Shown here piece by piece: positions 14,836 through 23,575 of a DNA stretch of 38,523 bases. The position numbers were made by a program, and so were the translations under genes. Source of the stretch: a virus; IMG/VR virus record IMGVR_UViG_3300045738_002446, positions 1 through 38,523 of that record, one strand, 5' to 3'. Within the stretch, counting starts at the first letter, position 1; every line of letters starts with the position of its first letter. The notes below the pieces were generated by a model that saw only the letters and a list, made by a program, of their open reading frames with translations, searched no databases and was not told the DNA's origin.

Positions 14836-15948
14836 TTAGGCAGTTTTTGCTTGCTTAATTAAGCAGATACCTTCATACCCAGCACGTCTTGCTCTTGCAC
14901 CAGCTCTTACTAAGAACGAGTACACATCACCATACATAGTTGGTTCGTTAAGGTTCTCAAAAGCTTTAGTTGTACCATAAGCAAACTCTACAGATTTTTC
15001 ATACCAAAACATTGCTGCTTCATCATCTGTAGCTGCACCAGCTGCTTCAGGTGTTAAAATTGTACCAGCTGCATTTAAACGTACTACAGAGTTTCTAACA
15101 AAGATTTTAAAACCTTGTGTTTTGTACATTACACCTTCTCTGCGTTCTTCTTCAGTTACAGCGTTCATTTCTGTAGCTGTAATTAAATCACCAGCTGGAA
15201 ACAAATCTGCTTCCATTTCAGGGGTAATTAAGGCACACATTTTGCCATTAACCCATTTCTTTTGCTTCTTTAAGAACGTTTTTGCAGTTTGCAAATCTGT
15301 TCTAGTCATTTTCTTTCTAGTACCAGTTGCACTTGGGGCTGTTGCAGCTGTAGAAGCTCCTGTTGTTTCTAAAACACTTGCACTTGGTAAAGCTGTTGCA
15401 GCATAACCAGTAATTGCAGACGATGTTAACCAGCTGTAAATAGTTTCTTCTGCTACAACTTCTTTTAACTTATCCATATCCTCACCTAAAACAGAGCTTC
15501 TTTTATCGTAAGATAATTCGTGCTTATCTGCATCAGGAATAGTAACTGGGTCTGTTGTATATTCATCTAACACATAAACTATATCTGTATCTGTTCTTTT
15601 ACGAATATTTGCTGGTAAACTAGACCTGTTTTTCTCTACGTTTCCACTTCCACCTGATTGTGGTATATGTACTACACTAGAGTTAATTACATTACCATCT
15701 GCTTTGTGAGAGTGTCTTAAAAACTCATTGTCTTTAAACAATTCTTCTTCAATATGGTTTTGCCAAATTTGCACTTGAATTGCCATGTAAAAGCCTAAGC
15801 TTTTTGTAAATGATAATACTGTACCAGTAGTAAAAGCTACTGCTGATGCACCTACTGCCACCATTGGCGTAATTGGCGTAAATAATGCTGCTATAAATAG
15901 CACTACTGCTAAATTGAATAAGTAGGATTTGATTTTAAATTGTTTCAT
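14836..15948 (-). CDS. Major capsid protein with hydrophobic N-terminal extension
   Basis: From Met55 on (MAIQVQIWQNHIEEELFKDN) the 370-residue protein has the look of Bacteroidota phage major capsid proteins: VVHIPQSGGSGNVEKNR, DTDIVYVLDEYTTDP, HELSYDKRSSVLGEDM, and a late TQGFKIFVRNSVVRL. It follows the protease/scaffold gene as expected for the HK97 fold. Residues 1-54 are odd: a basic start (KQFKIK) and two hydrophobic stretches (about 9-29 and 30-47) that resemble membrane helices. They may be a delta-like domain removed during maturation, a membrane-targeting extension, or a non-translated upstream part with the real start at 15786. The capsid identity is well supported; the start is not. 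Confidence 0.85.
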   Translation of the reverse strand: MKQFKIKSYLFNLAVVLFIAALFTPITPMVAVGASAVAFTTGTVLSFTKSLGFYMAIQVQIWQNHIEEELFKDNEFLRHSHKADGNVINSSVVHIPQSGGSGNVEKNRSSLPANIRKRTDTDIVYVLDEYTTDPVTIPDADKHELSYDKRSSVLGEDMDKLKEVVAEETIYSWLTSSAITGYAATALPSASVLETTGASTAATAPSATGTRKKMTRTDLQTAKTFLKKQKKWVNGKMCALITPEMEADLFPAGDLITATEMNAVTEEERREGVMYKTQGFKIFVRNSVVRLNAAGTILTPEAAGAATDDEAAMFWYEKSVEFAYGTTKAFENLNEPTMYGDVYSFLVRAGARARRAGYEGICLIKQAKTA

Positions 15949-16024
15949 AATATTAGTATAATTAGGTTTTGGTGTTAAATTTTTAGTGATGTTTTAAAAG
16001 GTTTTAAAAGGCTTTTAAATGCTG

Positions 16025-16549
16025 TTAAACTTCGTATTCTCTACCCCATTTTGCTTTGTACTTTTCTGCAAAAACAGCTGGGAAATCTGCTTTTAAAGTT
16101 TCTAACTTGCCTGAAGCATCTAACTCGTCATAAGTTAATTTAACAAGTGGGTTTTCAGAACCTTCAGCACCTTTTAACTGCTCCATAACAGTTGGGTTTG
16201 CTGGCATTGCTTCAATAATTTCTTTACCAGTTTCAGGTGCTTCAGCCATAAGCTTTTCATACTTTGGTATGTCAGCAGCCACAAACTTTCCAGCTTTGTG
16301 TGCTAAAGCAACAAACGCTTTATTTTCGGTAGTTTTTGTTTCTGCTTGTAAAGCAATTAAAGCATCTTTAGCTTTTTGCGCTTCACCTTCAGCAGTTTCT
16401 TTAGCAGAAGTAAGTGTTACAATTGTTTGCTCTTTTTCGGTTGCTAATTGCACCAATTTTGCTACAGCTTCTTCTACAGCTGTTTCAGTTTCTAAATTTG
16501 CAGACAAGCCTAGAGCTACAGCAGCTGCGTTTAATTTGATAATTTTCAT
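16025..16549 (-). CDS. Possible nested scaffold protein (internal start)
   Basis: An in-frame ATG at 16547-16549 would yield the 174-residue C-terminal scaffold part alone (MKIIKLNAAAVALGLSANLE...). The bases just before it, TACAAAT, match the leader style of other genes in this window. Mu and lambda make their scaffolds by such internal initiation. The sequence cannot show whether this start is used. Confidence 0.45.
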   Translation of the reverse strand: MKIIKLNAAAVALGLSANLETETAVEEAVAKLVQLATEKEQTIVTLTSAKETAEGEAQKAKDALIALQAETKTTENKAFVALAHKAGKFVAADIPKYEKLMAEAPETGKEIIEAMPANPTVMEQLKGAEGSENPLVKLTYDELDASGKLETLKADFPAVFAEKYKAKWGREYEV

Positions 16550-17044
16550 ATTTGTATCAGGTTTAAAATTCGATTTGATTTGGGCTACAGATAGTTTTAT
16601 CAGTTCGCCATTTGTTTCAGAATAGAGGTCTACAGAAAAAGCTTCTGAATTACTACCTATATCAGCTAAAGAAACTTCTACAAGTTTGCTTTCTAAAAGC
16701 CATATATCGCCATTATCATCTTTACCCCATTTTAAAGGTATCAACCCAGCAGAACACATGCGTAAAACATTTTTTTCTACTTTGTTATATAGCTTTAAGG
16801 CATAATCATCAGTATCATCAAAAGAAGGCACACCCCATAAAACATCACCTTCTTTAGTAAGGTCTACAAAGTTGCCAATTACCCCAGCTTCATTTCTATT
16901 TTTGCCTGTAGGTCTTTGGTGCATGTACAGCATAATTGGGTTTTGCTGGTATGCAGATATATCTATACCACTTGTTTTTACACGAAAACCCTTATCGTTT
17001 TTCTTTTCGGTTGATACCTTAAATTTTTTACTGCTTTTTTTCAT
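16025..17044 (-). CDS. Prohead protease-scaffold fusion (Mu gpI/gpZ-like)
   Basis: Residues 1-155 resemble caudoviral prohead serine proteases of the herpesvirus-like S78 type: a likely catalytic His42 in MLYMHQRPTG and a likely Ser98 in LRMCSAGLIPL, with FDDTDDYA between them. Residues 166-339 are Ala/Glu/Lys-rich and helical, as in scaffolding proteins. The arrangement matches Mu gpI with the nested scaffold gpZ. Internal ATG 16547-16549 (Met166) has a good AT-rich start context (ACAAATATGAAA) and could give the free scaffold. The gene is first in the minus-strand late block, next to the divergent region, and precedes the capsid gene. Protease and scaffold are normally lost from the mature head. 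Confidence 0.75.
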   Translation of the reverse strand: MKKSSKKFKVSTEKKNDKGFRVKTSGIDISAYQQNPIMLYMHQRPTGKNRNEAGVIGNFVDLTKEGDVLWGVPSFDDTDDYALKLYNKVEKNVLRMCSAGLIPLKWGKDDNGDIWLLESKLVEVSLADIGSNSEAFSVDLYSETNGELIKLSVAQIKSNFKPDTNMKIIKLNAAAVALGLSANLETETAVEEAVAKLVQLATEKEQTIVTLTSAKETAEGEAQKAKDALIALQAETKTTENKAFVALAHKAGKFVAADIPKYEKLMAEAPETGKEIIEAMPANPTVMEQLKGAEGSENPLVKLTYDELDASGKLETLKADFPAVFAEKYKAKWGREYEV

Positions 17045-17219
17045 AAGTATAAAGCGTTAATTATTGCTTCGAACACTACAAATAAACAGGGGTTTTTCAG
17101 GTAAAAAAAATTGTAAAAACACAAGCATACAGTAGGGGTGTAGCTTAAATAGCAGTAGAGTGTATGCTTACAAATAAGTAATTTTTAGATGCTATATAGT
17201 TGGTGCAAATTTGCTGTAT
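17045..17219. promoter_or_regulatory. Divergent intergenic region with an 8-bp inverted repeat
   Basis: This 175-bp gap separates the two divergent structural blocks and must hold promoters for both. AAGCATAC (17123-17130) and GTATGCTT (17162-17169) form a perfect inverted repeat around a 31-bp loop containing GGGGTGTAGCTTAAATAGCA. A smaller hairpin, CTTA-caaa-TAAG, follows. No clear TAnnTTTG promoter was found on either strand. This suggests that late transcription depends on an activator, perhaps binding the inverted repeat. Confidence 0.5.
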
Positions 17220-17690
17220 ATGGCAACAAAAAAAACAACTAAAAGACGTACCAAAAAAGAGCTAGAAAAGCTAAAATCTTGGGCTAGAACCTTAATAACC
17301 AAAGAAGGGCATACACAGCTTTCTGCTGCTGAAGTAGTAGACGTGTCTACTACTACCATGAACAAATGGTATAATGAAGGCAAATGGGAAGAGCTAGAAA
17401 AAAACATTTTACTAACTCGTTCAGAACAGTTAGCTAAACTGTATAAAGAGCTAGAAAACTTTAACGCTTACATAGAAGCCAAACCTGAAGGAAAACGCTT
17501 TGCAGATAGCAAAGAAGGTGATGCACGTAGCAAGCTGATGAAAAATATTGAACAGTTTGAAGAAGATGCTAGTTTACCTGAAATTATACACAGTTGCCAA
17601 AGCTTATTAGAGTTTATACGTAAGGTAAATTTAGCAGATGCACAATTGCTATCTAAATATGCAGATAGTTTCATTAAAAGCAGATTATAG
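17220..17690 (+). CDS. Terminase small subunit-like DNA-binding protein
   Basis: The product (156 residues from the ATG at 17220; a TTG at 17211 is less likely) has a very basic N-terminus (ATKKTTKRRTKKELEKLKSW), then a helix-turn-helix around HTQLSAAEVVDVSTTTMNKW at residues 32-51, and a helical C-terminal half. It directly precedes the large terminase (stop TAG, then ATG with no gap). Small terminases recognise phage DNA and load the motor. In Mu-like phages, which package by headful from an integrated copy, it would bind the packaging site near the left end. Confidence 0.75.
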   Translation: MATKKTTKRRTKKELEKLKSWARTLITKEGHTQLSAAEVVDVSTTTMNKWYNEGKWEELEKNILLTRSEQLAKLYKELENFNAYIEAKPEGKRFADSKEGDARSKLMKNIEQFEEDASLPEIIHSCQSLLEFIRKVNLADAQLLSKYADSFIKSRL

Positions 17691-19211
17691 ATGGCTACAG
17701 TTGCAGAAAAAAAACAGGCAGTAAAAGATTGGGATAAGTACCTCAAAGACCTAGTTCGTGCTACAGTTGTAGATAAGAACGAAAGCCAAGAAGATAAGCT
17801 AAAACGTATAGAACGTTTAGAAGCAGATGATGAAGCATGGTTTAAATATTACTTTCCAAACTACTATAGTAGTGAGCCAGCTCCTTTTCATAGAAGCTCT
17901 ACAAAAAGGGTAATGAATAACCCTGAATATTACGAAGTACGTGCATGGTCTAGGGAATTGGCAAAGTCTGCTAGAACCATGATGGAATTTATAAAACTAG
18001 CGTTAACCAAAAAGAAACGCTTTTTTATTATTACATCTGCTTCAGAAGGTTCTGCTGTAAAATTACTAAAGCCCTATAAGATTAATTTTGAAAGCAACCA
18101 ACGTATTATAAACGACTATGGTAAGCAACAAACGTTTGGTGATTGGACTGATAACGCCTTTAACACCAAAATAGGGGCAACCTTTGTAGCTTTAGGTGCT
18201 GGGCAAAGCCCAAGGGGTTTACGTAATGAAGAAGTAAGACCTGATGCCATAGCTGTAGATGATTTTGATACAGACGAAATTTGTAGAAATCCTGATAGAG
18301 TAGAACAAAACTGGAATTGGCTAGAGCAAGCCCTATTTGCCACACGTTCTATATCTAAGCCATTGCTAATTGTTTTTTGTGGTAACATCATAGCTGAAGA
18401 TTGCTGTATGAAACGTGCCATTAAAACTGCTAAAAAACTAAAATCAGGTGCAAGTGCAAAAGTTGTAAACATTAGAGATAAAAAAGGCAAATCTACTTGG
18501 GCTAAAAACACCGAAGAAAACATAGATAGAGTACTTTCTATGATTTCTTGGGCATCATCACAAAAAGAATATTTTAACACACCAGTTACTTTAGGTAAGG
18601 TGTTTAAAAAACTGCATTATGGTAAAATGCAACCTTTACACAAATACAAATTTCTAGTAGCTTACACAGACCCATCTTACAAAAAAAATGGCGATACCAA
18701 AGCCACAGCCTTAATAGGTAAATACAAAGACGAATACCACGTAATTAAAATGTTTTGCGCCCACACTACAGTTGCCAAAATGTTGGATTGGAATTACCAA
18801 ATTAAAGAGTTTGTAGGCGATAAAGTACCAGTGTTTTACTACATAGAATACCCTTGGATAGATGATGCTTTAAAGATAGAAATTAAAGCAGCTAACAAAC
18901 GCCACAAAACCACTTTAGTACCCAAAGCAGATGAACGCAAAAAACCTGATAAGTTCTACAGGGTAGAAGCCAATTTAGAACCACTTAACAGAGCTGGCAA
19001 ACTAATCTTTAATGAAGATTTAGTAGGTTCTGAAGATATGGAAACCACTGAAGGGCAATTTTTAGCCTTATCACCAAAAAGCAAAGCACATGATGACGCA
19101 CCTGATAGTGTAGAAGGTGCTAAATGGGTTTTAGATAGCAAAATAAGAACAGATTTCACCAAGATTGAAAGCAAGCAATACAGCAGAGCTTCAACCTCAA
19201 AACACTTTTAA
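17691..19211 (+). CDS. terL: Terminase large subunit
   Basis: The 506-residue protein shows both motor domains. The ATPase part has a variant Walker A, RELAKS at 88-93 (WSRELAKSARTM), and a Walker B at 185-192 (DAIAVDDF) with acidic residues after it. The nuclease part has Asp327 in YTDPSYKKNGDTKA and a closing HDDAPDS at 467-473, fitting an RNase H-like metal site. It pumps and cuts the DNA at the portal vertex. The gene follows the small subunit without spacing and ends one base before the gp36-like ATG. It is the second gene of the + strand late block. Confidence 0.9.
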   Translation: MATVAEKKQAVKDWDKYLKDLVRATVVDKNESQEDKLKRIERLEADDEAWFKYYFPNYYSSEPAPFHRSSTKRVMNNPEYYEVRAWSRELAKSARTMMEFIKLALTKKKRFFIITSASEGSAVKLLKPYKINFESNQRIINDYGKQQTFGDWTDNAFNTKIGATFVALGAGQSPRGLRNEEVRPDAIAVDDFDTDEICRNPDRVEQNWNWLEQALFATRSISKPLLIVFCGNIIAEDCCMKRAIKTAKKLKSGASAKVVNIRDKKGKSTWAKNTEENIDRVLSMISWASSQKEYFNTPVTLGKVFKKLHYGKMQPLHKYKFLVAYTDPSYKKNGDTKATALIGKYKDEYHVIKMFCAHTTVAKMLDWNYQIKEFVGDKVPVFYYIEYPWIDDALKIEIKAANKRHKTTLVPKADERKKPDKFYRVEANLEPLNRAGKLIFNEDLVGSEDMETTEGQFLALSPKSKAHDDAPDSVEGAKWVLDSKIRTDFTKIESKQYSRASTSKHF

Positions 19212-19212
19212 T

Positions 19213-19623
19213 ATGTTACTAACAATAGACGATTTAAACACACACTTGTACCCTGAAATTATTGAAACCATTACAAGAGATGAAGCAAGCCTAGTGCAAG
19301 ATGCAATAGATGCAGCAGAACTAGAAGCTATTAGTTATTTAGAAAGGTTTGATACTGACGAACTTTTTAACAGAACTGACAATGATAGAGATAAAATGCT
19401 ATTACTCTATTTAAAAGATATGACTGTATGGAATTTACTAGCACTTTCAAATCCTGATACAGATGTAGACTTTAGAGAAGCACGCTATAAAAACGCCTTA
19501 AACTGGCTTCAGAAAATACAAGGTGGTAAAGCTACACCTAAAGGCTGGGTTTTAAGCTCTGTTACAACCACAAACGAACCTTTTATAGTAAGTAGTGATG
19601 CAAAGCGCAAAACAAGCTTTTAA
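19213..19623 (+). CDS. Mu gp36-like (DUF1320) head-tail protein
   Basis: The protein, 136 residues from the ATG at 19213, is helical and begins MLLTIDDLNTHLYPEIIETI, with the pattern LYLKDMTVWNLLALSNPD near residues 67-86. This matches the layout of DUF1320/gp36 proteins, which are adaptor-like connector components in Mu-type virions. An upstream TTG at 19165 exists but lies inside the terminase gene. It lies between the large terminase and the portal gene, close to its place in other transposable phages. Confidence 0.65.
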   Translation: MLLTIDDLNTHLYPEIIETITRDEASLVQDAIDAAELEAISYLERFDTDELFNRTDNDRDKMLLLYLKDMTVWNLLALSNPDTDVDFREARYKNALNWLQKIQGGKATPKGWVLSSVTTTNEPFIVSSDAKRKTSF

Positions 19624-19645
19624 ATAACCTTTAAACCTTTTAAAT

Positions 19646-22252
19646 ATGGGAATTAATAAAAATCTAAATAGACACAAAAAAAATAGCGCAAAGGTTAAAA
19701 ACCCTGACAATGCACCAAATGCTGTAGTAATACAAAACGTAGATGTTAGACCTATACACAGAACCAGCCAAGATATTCCAAAATGGCGACAAGCAATACA
19801 GTCTGCTGAAGCACAAACACCAAGACGTAAGCTACTCATGGAATTATACCACGATGTAGTTTTAGATGCACACGTACTAGCTGTAGTTGGTAAAAGACAA
19901 GATGCAGTTACTGGTGCAAATTGGCAATTTGTAAACAAAGATGGTGAAGCTGTAGAAGAAATTAACGACCTCATAGACTCTATTGGTTTTGAAGAATTAT
20001 GTAAAGAAATTATAAATGCTAAATTTTGGGGCTATAGTATTTTTGAACCGAAGTTTTATAAAAACAAAGACGAAAACTGGGAAATGACCTCAAACCTTAT
20101 TCCTAGAAGGCATTATTACCCTGAAAAGGGCATAGTATCTTATGATGCAGTTTCTGAAGAAGGTATAAACATTAGAGAAGGTATTTACAGCAAAACCATT
20201 TTAGAAGCTGGCGACCCTACAGATTTAGGTTTGTTTGCTTCAGCAGCTCAATACTACGTTTTAAAAAGAGGTGGTATAGGCGATTACGCAATGTATGTAC
20301 AGGTTTTTGGTAGACCCATAATAGATGCTACTTGGGATGGTACAGACGAAGAACAACGCCTAAAACTAAAGCAAGCTTTAGACATTGGTGCTGGTGGTAC
20401 AATTATAAGACCTGATGGCACAGAAATAAAAATCATAGAAAGTAAAGGCGCACAAAGCACTGTGCATAACGACTTTTACAAAGCTATGAACGATGAAATT
20501 TCTAAAGCTCTATTAGGTACTACAGAAACTACTACAAGTTCAGATAGCAGTGGTTATGCACAAGCAGAAACACATGCTACAAGTGATGATAGAAAATTTA
20601 AAGGCGATATTACCTATGTGCGAAAAGTATTAAACTCACGTTTCATTAAAATACTAGAAGCTCATGGCTTTAATACAGAAGATGGAAAATTTACTGTAGA
20701 AGAAGTAGACAATGTTTCGCTTAAAGAAAAAATTACTATTGTAAATGATTTAAAAGAAAAGCACAATTTACCAATAGAAGATGATTATTTGTACGAAACT
20801 TTTAATTTACCAAAACCTGATGATTACGATGCTAGAAAAAAACAGCAAGAAGAAGCTGCACCAAAACCTGAAGATAAAAATGTAACCAAAAACAAACCAC
20901 CTAAAAAGAAAGACAAAGAAGAACCTTCTAAAACCTCTAAAACAAAAGACGAAGCTGAAGATGAAAAAGAGGTAAAACTAAAAGCGAAATGGTGGCAAGA
21001 CGTTAAAGATTTTTTTCTAAAAGCCCCAGCGAAAGTTGGGGCAGCCAATGGAAAACACCACACAATTAATTTAGCCTTTGAAAGCTCTTTTAATTCTGAT
21101 GAACTTATACAACGTGCTTACGATGCAAATGGAAATTTTGAGTTTGATGCAGCCCTATTTAAAAGCAATTTAAAAGACCTTTTAAAAGGTTTTAAAACAG
21201 GATGGGATAAACAGCTAGTAGCTTTAAATACAGATTTAGGTTTCGAGTATAATTTTAACGACCCAGCAATGCTTACAGCTTTTGAAATGAATTTATTTCG
21301 TTTTGCTGGTGCTAAAAATTTAGCTCTTGCTCAACAATTAAATGAAATCTTTAGAAGCAGTACAAGCTTTGCAGATTTTAAAGCAAAAGCCAGTAGACTA
21401 ACTAAAATCTATAACCAAGATTATTTAGCTACAGAATACAACACAGCTTTATTAACTGGCGAAAGTGCAGCTTTGTATCACAGGTTAAAAGCGCAAACAG
21501 ATGTATTTCCTTACTGGCAATACAAAACTGCTTTTGATGAACATGTAAGACACAGCCACAAACCTTTGCACGATATTATTTTAAACGCAGATGATAAACG
21601 CTGGGCAAAGCTATTTCCACCTAATGGTTGGAATTGCAGATGCTACGTAAAACCATTAATGGCACACGAAGTAGATACTGCCAAGCTTAAAAAACATCAA
21701 GCGAAAGCAGATGCGTATTTAACAAGTCCAGCGCATGCGAAAGAAGCTGCCCAAGGTTGGGGTGTAAATCGTGGTGAAACTGGCGAAATATTTACAGCCA
21801 ATCAGCAATATGTAAATACATTCCAAAATAACAGCAGCAGTATTTTAAACGATTTAAAACCTGTTAAATGGGGCTTGCAACAATATAGTAATGCCAAAAA
21901 AGTAGCTACAGCAAATACACCTATTAACCAAAGCACAATAGATGTTTTGGTAGCAGATTTAAAAGACTATAATAACAGGATTTTAAAAGTAGATGCCAAC
22001 CTATTTGCTGAAGGTAAAAAGAAGGTAGATTTATTAGATGCAATGTTAGCTGCTCTAAAAAAACCACACGAAGTTTGGGTGCAAAATAACGATGCAGAAA
22101 GCTTTATTTATCTGCATTATTTTAATGATAAAACCATTGCTGTAAAAGCCATTTTAAAAGACCTAGAATTAACCATAGAAGATTTGGTAGACCTAGAAGC
22201 TAACAAAGCTTTAATACAGCAATACAGAAAAGGGTTACTAGCTAAACAATGA
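19646..22252 (+). CDS. Portal (DUF935/gp29-like) fused to F-like head protein and putative PBECR nuclease domain
   Basis: This 868-residue protein appears to join three units. Residues about 1-395 resemble the Mu gp29 portal (DUF935): QDIPKWRQAIQSAEAQTPRR, AVVGKRQDAVTGANWQF, and the GRPIIDATWDG and TETTTSSDSSGYAQAETH stretches. A highly charged Lys/Glu/Pro linker follows (about 396-450). Residues about 470-690 resemble Mu gp30/SPP1 gp7 F-like head proteins, with HKPLHDIILNADD and the closing PPNGWNCRCYVKPL. The last 110 residues (KKPHEVWVQNNDAESFIYLH ... YRKGLLAKQ) look like a PBECR barnase/EndoU/RelE-type nuclease domain. The portal forms the DNA vertex; the F part is a minor head protein; the nuclease part may be injected or defend against rivals. 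The last assignment is the least certain. Confidence 0.75.
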   Translation: MGINKNLNRHKKNSAKVKNPDNAPNAVVIQNVDVRPIHRTSQDIPKWRQAIQSAEAQTPRRKLLMELYHDVVLDAHVLAVVGKRQDAVTGANWQFVNKDGEAVEEINDLIDSIGFEELCKEIINAKFWGYSIFEPKFYKNKDENWEMTSNLIPRRHYYPEKGIVSYDAVSEEGINIREGIYSKTILEAGDPTDLGLFASAAQYYVLKRGGIGDYAMYVQVFGRPIIDATWDGTDEEQRLKLKQALDIGAGGTIIRPDGTEIKIIESKGAQSTVHNDFYKAMNDEISKALLGTTETTTSSDSSGYAQAETHATSDDRKFKGDITYVRKVLNSRFIKILEAHGFNTEDGKFTVEEVDNVSLKEKITIVNDLKEKHNLPIEDDYLYETFNLPKPDDYDARKKQQEEAAPKPEDKNVTKNKPPKKKDKEEPSKTSKTKDEAEDEKEVKLKAKWWQDVKDFFLKAPAKVGAANGKHHTINLAFESSFNSDELIQRAYDANGNFEFDAALFKSNLKDLLKGFKTGWDKQLVALNTDLGFEYNFNDPAMLTAFEMNLFRFAGAKNLALAQQLNEIFRSSTSFADFKAKASRLTKIYNQDYLATEYNTALLTGESAALYHRLKAQTDVFPYWQYKTAFDEHVRHSHKPLHDIILNADDKRWAKLFPPNGWNCRCYVKPLMAHEVDTAKLKKHQAKADAYLTSPAHAKEAAQGWGVNRGETGEIFTANQQYVNTFQNNSSSILNDLKPVKWGLQQYSNAKKVATANTPINQSTIDVLVADLKDYNNRILKVDANLFAEGKKKVDLLDAMLAALKKPHEVWVQNNDAESFIYLHYFNDKTIAVKAILKDLELTIEDLVDLEANKALIQQYRKGLLAKQ

Positions 22253-22767
22253 AACACGAAAATCAAATAAACAACTGGTTTGCAAACTTTAATCATAGGT
22301 TTGATACTCGTGTGCCAAACATTGTTGCAGAAACTGCTACCAGTTTTTACAAAGAACGTTTTGAGCCACAAAACCAAGATTGGGATGGTGTAAAATGGAA
22401 ACCTTTAAACCCAAGGTATGCAGCTCGTAAAACTAGAGGTAAAGGGCGTATTTTGTATGCAAGCTCTAATTTACAAGCCAGTATTAAACCAAGCATGGTA
22501 ACACAAAATCGTGTACGTATTTCTGCTGGTAATGCTAAAGTACCTTATGCTGCTATACACAATGAAGGCTTACGTGTTACAGGTACATTTCAAGTAAAGC
22601 AACATGTAAAGCCTAATTTTATGGGTAAAGGCAAAAGACAGCTTATTAAAAGCCATAAACGAAGTGTAAATTACAAAATGCCACAAAGACAATTTATGGG
22701 ACATAGCCCAAGATTAAATAGAATACTAATAGATAGGCTTACAACCTTTTTTAACTCACAACAATAA
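22249..22767 (+). CDS. Mu gpG-like virion morphogenesis protein
   Basis: The 172-residue protein shows the pattern of Mu gpG/phage virion morphogenesis proteins: an N-terminal helical part (FNHRFDTRVPNIVAETATSF), then WDGVKWKPLNPRY, an ILYASSNLQASIK stretch, and YAAIHNEG followed by a late MPQRQFMGHS. These proteins act in tail completion or head-tail joining. The ATG overlaps the stop of the portal fusion gene (ATGA), suggesting translational coupling. It is basic throughout, as is usual for the family. Confidence 0.8.
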   Translation: MKHENQINNWFANFNHRFDTRVPNIVAETATSFYKERFEPQNQDWDGVKWKPLNPRYAARKTRGKGRILYASSNLQASIKPSMVTQNRVRISAGNAKVPYAAIHNEGLRVTGTFQVKQHVKPNFMGKGKRQLIKSHKRSVNYKMPQRQFMGHSPRLNRILIDRLTTFFNSQQ

Positions 22768-23198
22768 TGGAAGAGATTTTTACAGAAATACTAGAAAAAT
22801 TAACAACTACAATGCCTGAATTAAAATGGATTGATTTACAAAAAGGGCAAATGAAATACGAAAAGCCACCAGTAGCATTTCCAGCTGCGTTAATAAAGGT
22901 TACTATTCCTAAGAGTGATAACATTACCAAAAAACTGCAAATAGTAGATGCTATTGTAGAAGTAAGTTTTTGTTTCGATTTTATAGGTAAAACCAATAAT
23001 AAAATGCTGGCTGCACAAAGAACCAAAAGTTTAGCGTATTTAAGAACTGTAGACAAAGGGCACAAAAACTTGCAAGGTTTTGAAACCGAATATTTTAGTA
23101 ATTTAAGTAGAATAAGTGCTATAGAGCAAGAAAGACCTGATGGCTATAAAGTAATGGATTTAACCTACACAACTACTTATAGAGAAGATACAAACTAA
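22767..23198 (+). CDS. Putative tail terminator / head completion protein
   Basis: The 143-residue product (MEEIFTEILEKLTTTMPELK...) has an N-terminal helix, a central PVAFPAALIKV strand and a C-terminal MDLTYTTTYRED end. The layout fits tail terminator or gp37-like proteins, which cap the tail tube and contact the head. It is the last gene of the + strand block and is coupled to the gpG-like gene (TAATG overlap). Its 3' end overlaps the minus-strand 107-residue gene by 4 bp. The family is assigned by size, order and secondary structure pattern only. Confidence 0.6.
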   Translation: MEEIFTEILEKLTTTMPELKWIDLQKGQMKYEKPPVAFPAALIKVTIPKSDNITKKLQIVDAIVEVSFCFDFIGKTNNKMLAAQRTKSLAYLRTVDKGHKNLQGFETEYFSNLSRISAIEQERPDGYKVMDLTYTTTYREDTN

Positions 23199-23518
23199 AT
23201 TAAACGAGTTACCCAGTTGTAAAATGGGTAGAGTCTTTTTAGTTCTGTTGTGGTGGTTTGGTTTTTTGTAAGGTGGTTAATTAAATCTAAACGAAGTTGC
23301 AAGTGTTTTACAATAGTATCTATTTGCTTATCAAATTCTAGGTAAAGCTCGTTTAAGCAATCATCATAACGTTTTCTACAGATTACAGCATGAAAGTAAT
23401 ACCTGTGAGCCATTTTATCTCGCATTTTATCTAGTCCTGTATCTCGCTGACTTTGCACACCCATCTTTGGTGTTACTTCAGGTACTATTGTATTATATAA
23501 AGTGTGCTTACCTCTCAT
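23195..23518 (-). CDS. Hypothetical protein at the convergent boundary
   Basis: The 107-residue product is helical and basic, with KMAHRYYFHAVICRKRYDDCLNELYLEF in the middle and a C-terminus rich in aromatic residues (YPFYNWVTRLI). I do not recognise it. It is on the minus strand at the end of the early operon, downstream of the bidirectional terminator, and overlaps by 4 bp the end of the converging late operon. It may therefore be expressed from its own promoter in 23519-23576. A regulatory role at the junction of the two transcripts is possible but not supported by motifs. Confidence 0.5.
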   Translation of the reverse strand: MRGKHTLYNTIVPEVTPKMGVQSQRDTGLDKMRDKMAHRYYFHAVICRKRYDDCLNELYLEFDKQIDTIVKHLQLRLDLINHLTKNQTTTTELKRLYPFYNWVTRLI

Positions 23519-23575
23519 AATGCTATAAACAAAAATATATTTTTTACAAGGATTGATAAAAAAAAGTTATGCAAC

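Noticed and set aside
17132-17210. tRNA-like 5' half (GGGGTGTAGCTTAAATAGCA) in the divergent region
   Set aside because: No matching acceptor 3' strand, the anticodon arm can only form a 4-base loop, and no TTC arm or CCA is found.
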